Assembly (NCBI GenBank): GCA_027624235.1
Contig: JAQBYB010000004.1
Span: forward strand, 1 to 64,000
DNA: 64,000 bases
Direction of reading: 5' to 3'
From: Pseudomonadota bacterium
GTDB lineage: Bacteria; Pseudomonadota; Alphaproteobacteria; Rhodospirillales; Casp-alpha2
The translations under genes and the position numbers were made by a program. Below the pieces are notes generated by a model. It did no database searches, was not told where the DNA came from, and saw nothing but the letters and a program-made list of their open reading frames with translations. Shown one piece after another: positions 63,482 to 64,000 of this stretch. Position 1 is the first letter of the stretch, and the number at the start of each line of letters is the position of its first letter.

Positions 63482-64000
63482 ATGATCGACCTCTACACCT
63501 GGCCAACGCCGAACGGCCACAAAATCCATATCATGCTCGAGGAAACCGGGCTGCCCTATACCGTCCATGCCATCAATATCAACAAGGGCGACCAGTTCGC
63601 CCCCGAATACCTAAAGATCAGCCCCAATAACAAGATGCCGGCGATGGTTGATCCGGACGGCCCGGACGGCAAGCCTTACAGCCTGTTCGAGTCCGGCGCT
63701 ATGCTGATGTATCTGGCCGAAAAAACAGGGCAATTCATGCCCACCGAGATGGCGGCGCGGTATCTGGTCATTCAATGGTTGATGTTTCAGATGGGCGGGA
63801 TCGGGCCGATGTTCGGCCAGGCGCATCATTTCCGCCATTACGCGCCTTCAAGGATTGACTACGCGTATGATCGCTATACCAACGAGGCCGGACGGTTGTA
63901 TGGCGTTTTGGACCGGCGGTTGGCAGCGGTCGAGTTTTTGGCCGGTGACTATTCCATTGCCGACATCGCGACGTTCCCGTGGACCCGCTCATACGAACGC
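63482..64000 (+). CDS. glutathione S-transferase, YfcG-like (3' end cut)
   Basis: 173 codons are visible, with the C-terminal end off the window. The N-terminal thioredoxin-like domain [20 protein letters not shown] has the T-x-N glutathione site, then [13 protein letters not shown] with the cis-proline and [13 protein letters not shown]. The C-terminal helical domain contains [20 protein letters not shown] with the GST N-capping motif. It fits the Nu-class (YfcG/YghU) type, often disulfide-bond reductases. Confidence 0.92.
   Translation, partial: MIDLYTWPTPNGHKIHIMLEETGLPYTVHAININKGDQFAPEYLKISPNNKMPAMVDPDGPDGKPYSLFESGAMLMYLAEKTGQFMPTEMAARYLVIQWLMFQMGGIGPMFGQAHHFRHYAPSRIDYAYDRYTNEAGRLYGVLDRRLAAVEFLAGDYSIADIATFPWTRSYER

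Overview
The window is a GC-rich stretch of bacterial chromosome with mostly housekeeping content. Several features point to an alphaproteobacterium, probably of the Rhodospirillales or a related marine lineage. These are the cluster folK / rpoZ / relA-spoT / DUF2062 / pdxJ / acpS / lepB / rnc / era, the full ccmABCDEFGHI set, an Ic-type (MocR-like) aspartate aminotransferase, DUF1223, DUF2062 and DUF4170 proteins, and ParC. No rRNA, tRNA, CRISPR array or intact insertion sequence was seen. The taxonomic call is inference from gene content and order.

Layout. 1-1.1 kb: an AT-rich D12-class adenine methylase, probably acquired, with what may be the start of a partner gene at the window edge. 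1.3-11 kb: S4 RNA-binding protein, Pcm, a histidine kinase, HtpG, an Ada-like methyltransferase, DUF1223, aconitase and a frameshifted response regulator. 11.3-19.6 kb: an acyl-CoA ligase, a complete branched-chain-type ABC transporter (livG-H-M-K-F order) and a PaaK-like protein, which look like one uptake-and-activation operon for an organic acid. 20-28.7 kb: aminotransferase, then the cytochrome c maturation operon with a predicted FNR-dependent promoter in front of ccmC. 28.8-34.9 kb: a QEGLA/HExxxH metallopeptidase-like protein, an MFS transporter, and a reverse-strand polyamine operon (ornithine decarboxylase-like, deoxyhypusine-synthase-like, ureohydrolase) behind a structured leader. 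35-43.6 kb: cytochrome b561-like protein, LysE remnant, pgk, a divergent chemoreceptor-like protein and an Fe3+-type ABC importer. 43.9-45.1 kb: a decayed nitronate monooxygenase followed by an island of four unrelated repeat types. 45.1-52.8 kb: parC, a cold-shock gene, recO, and a glutamate/aspartate-type ABC importer ending in an aspartate/glutamate racemase. 53-60.7 kb: the era-to-folK block. 60.8-64 kb: NYN nuclease-like protein, family 5-type uracil-DNA glycosylase, ThrH-like phosphatase, two small proteins and a glutathione S-transferase cut by the window end.

The most distinctive structure lies between genes. At least three dispersed repeat families recur here. Family A is a long purine/pyrimidine inverted repeat around GCGCCGAAGGCGC, seen five times and always between convergent genes. 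Family B is a MITE-like element carrying CCTCATCCTGAG-type hairpins, whose best copy has near-perfect 19-bp terminal inverted repeats. Family C is a nested hairpin of about 45 bp with compensatory stem changes. Other points worth a second look are the FNR site in the ccm operon, a four-hairpin candidate small RNA at 19.86-19.99 kb, the deoxyhypusine-synthase-like polyamine operon and its leader, the bacterial relative of tubulin detyrosinase-type metallopeptidases, and an 8-bp tandem duplication that breaks a response regulator.
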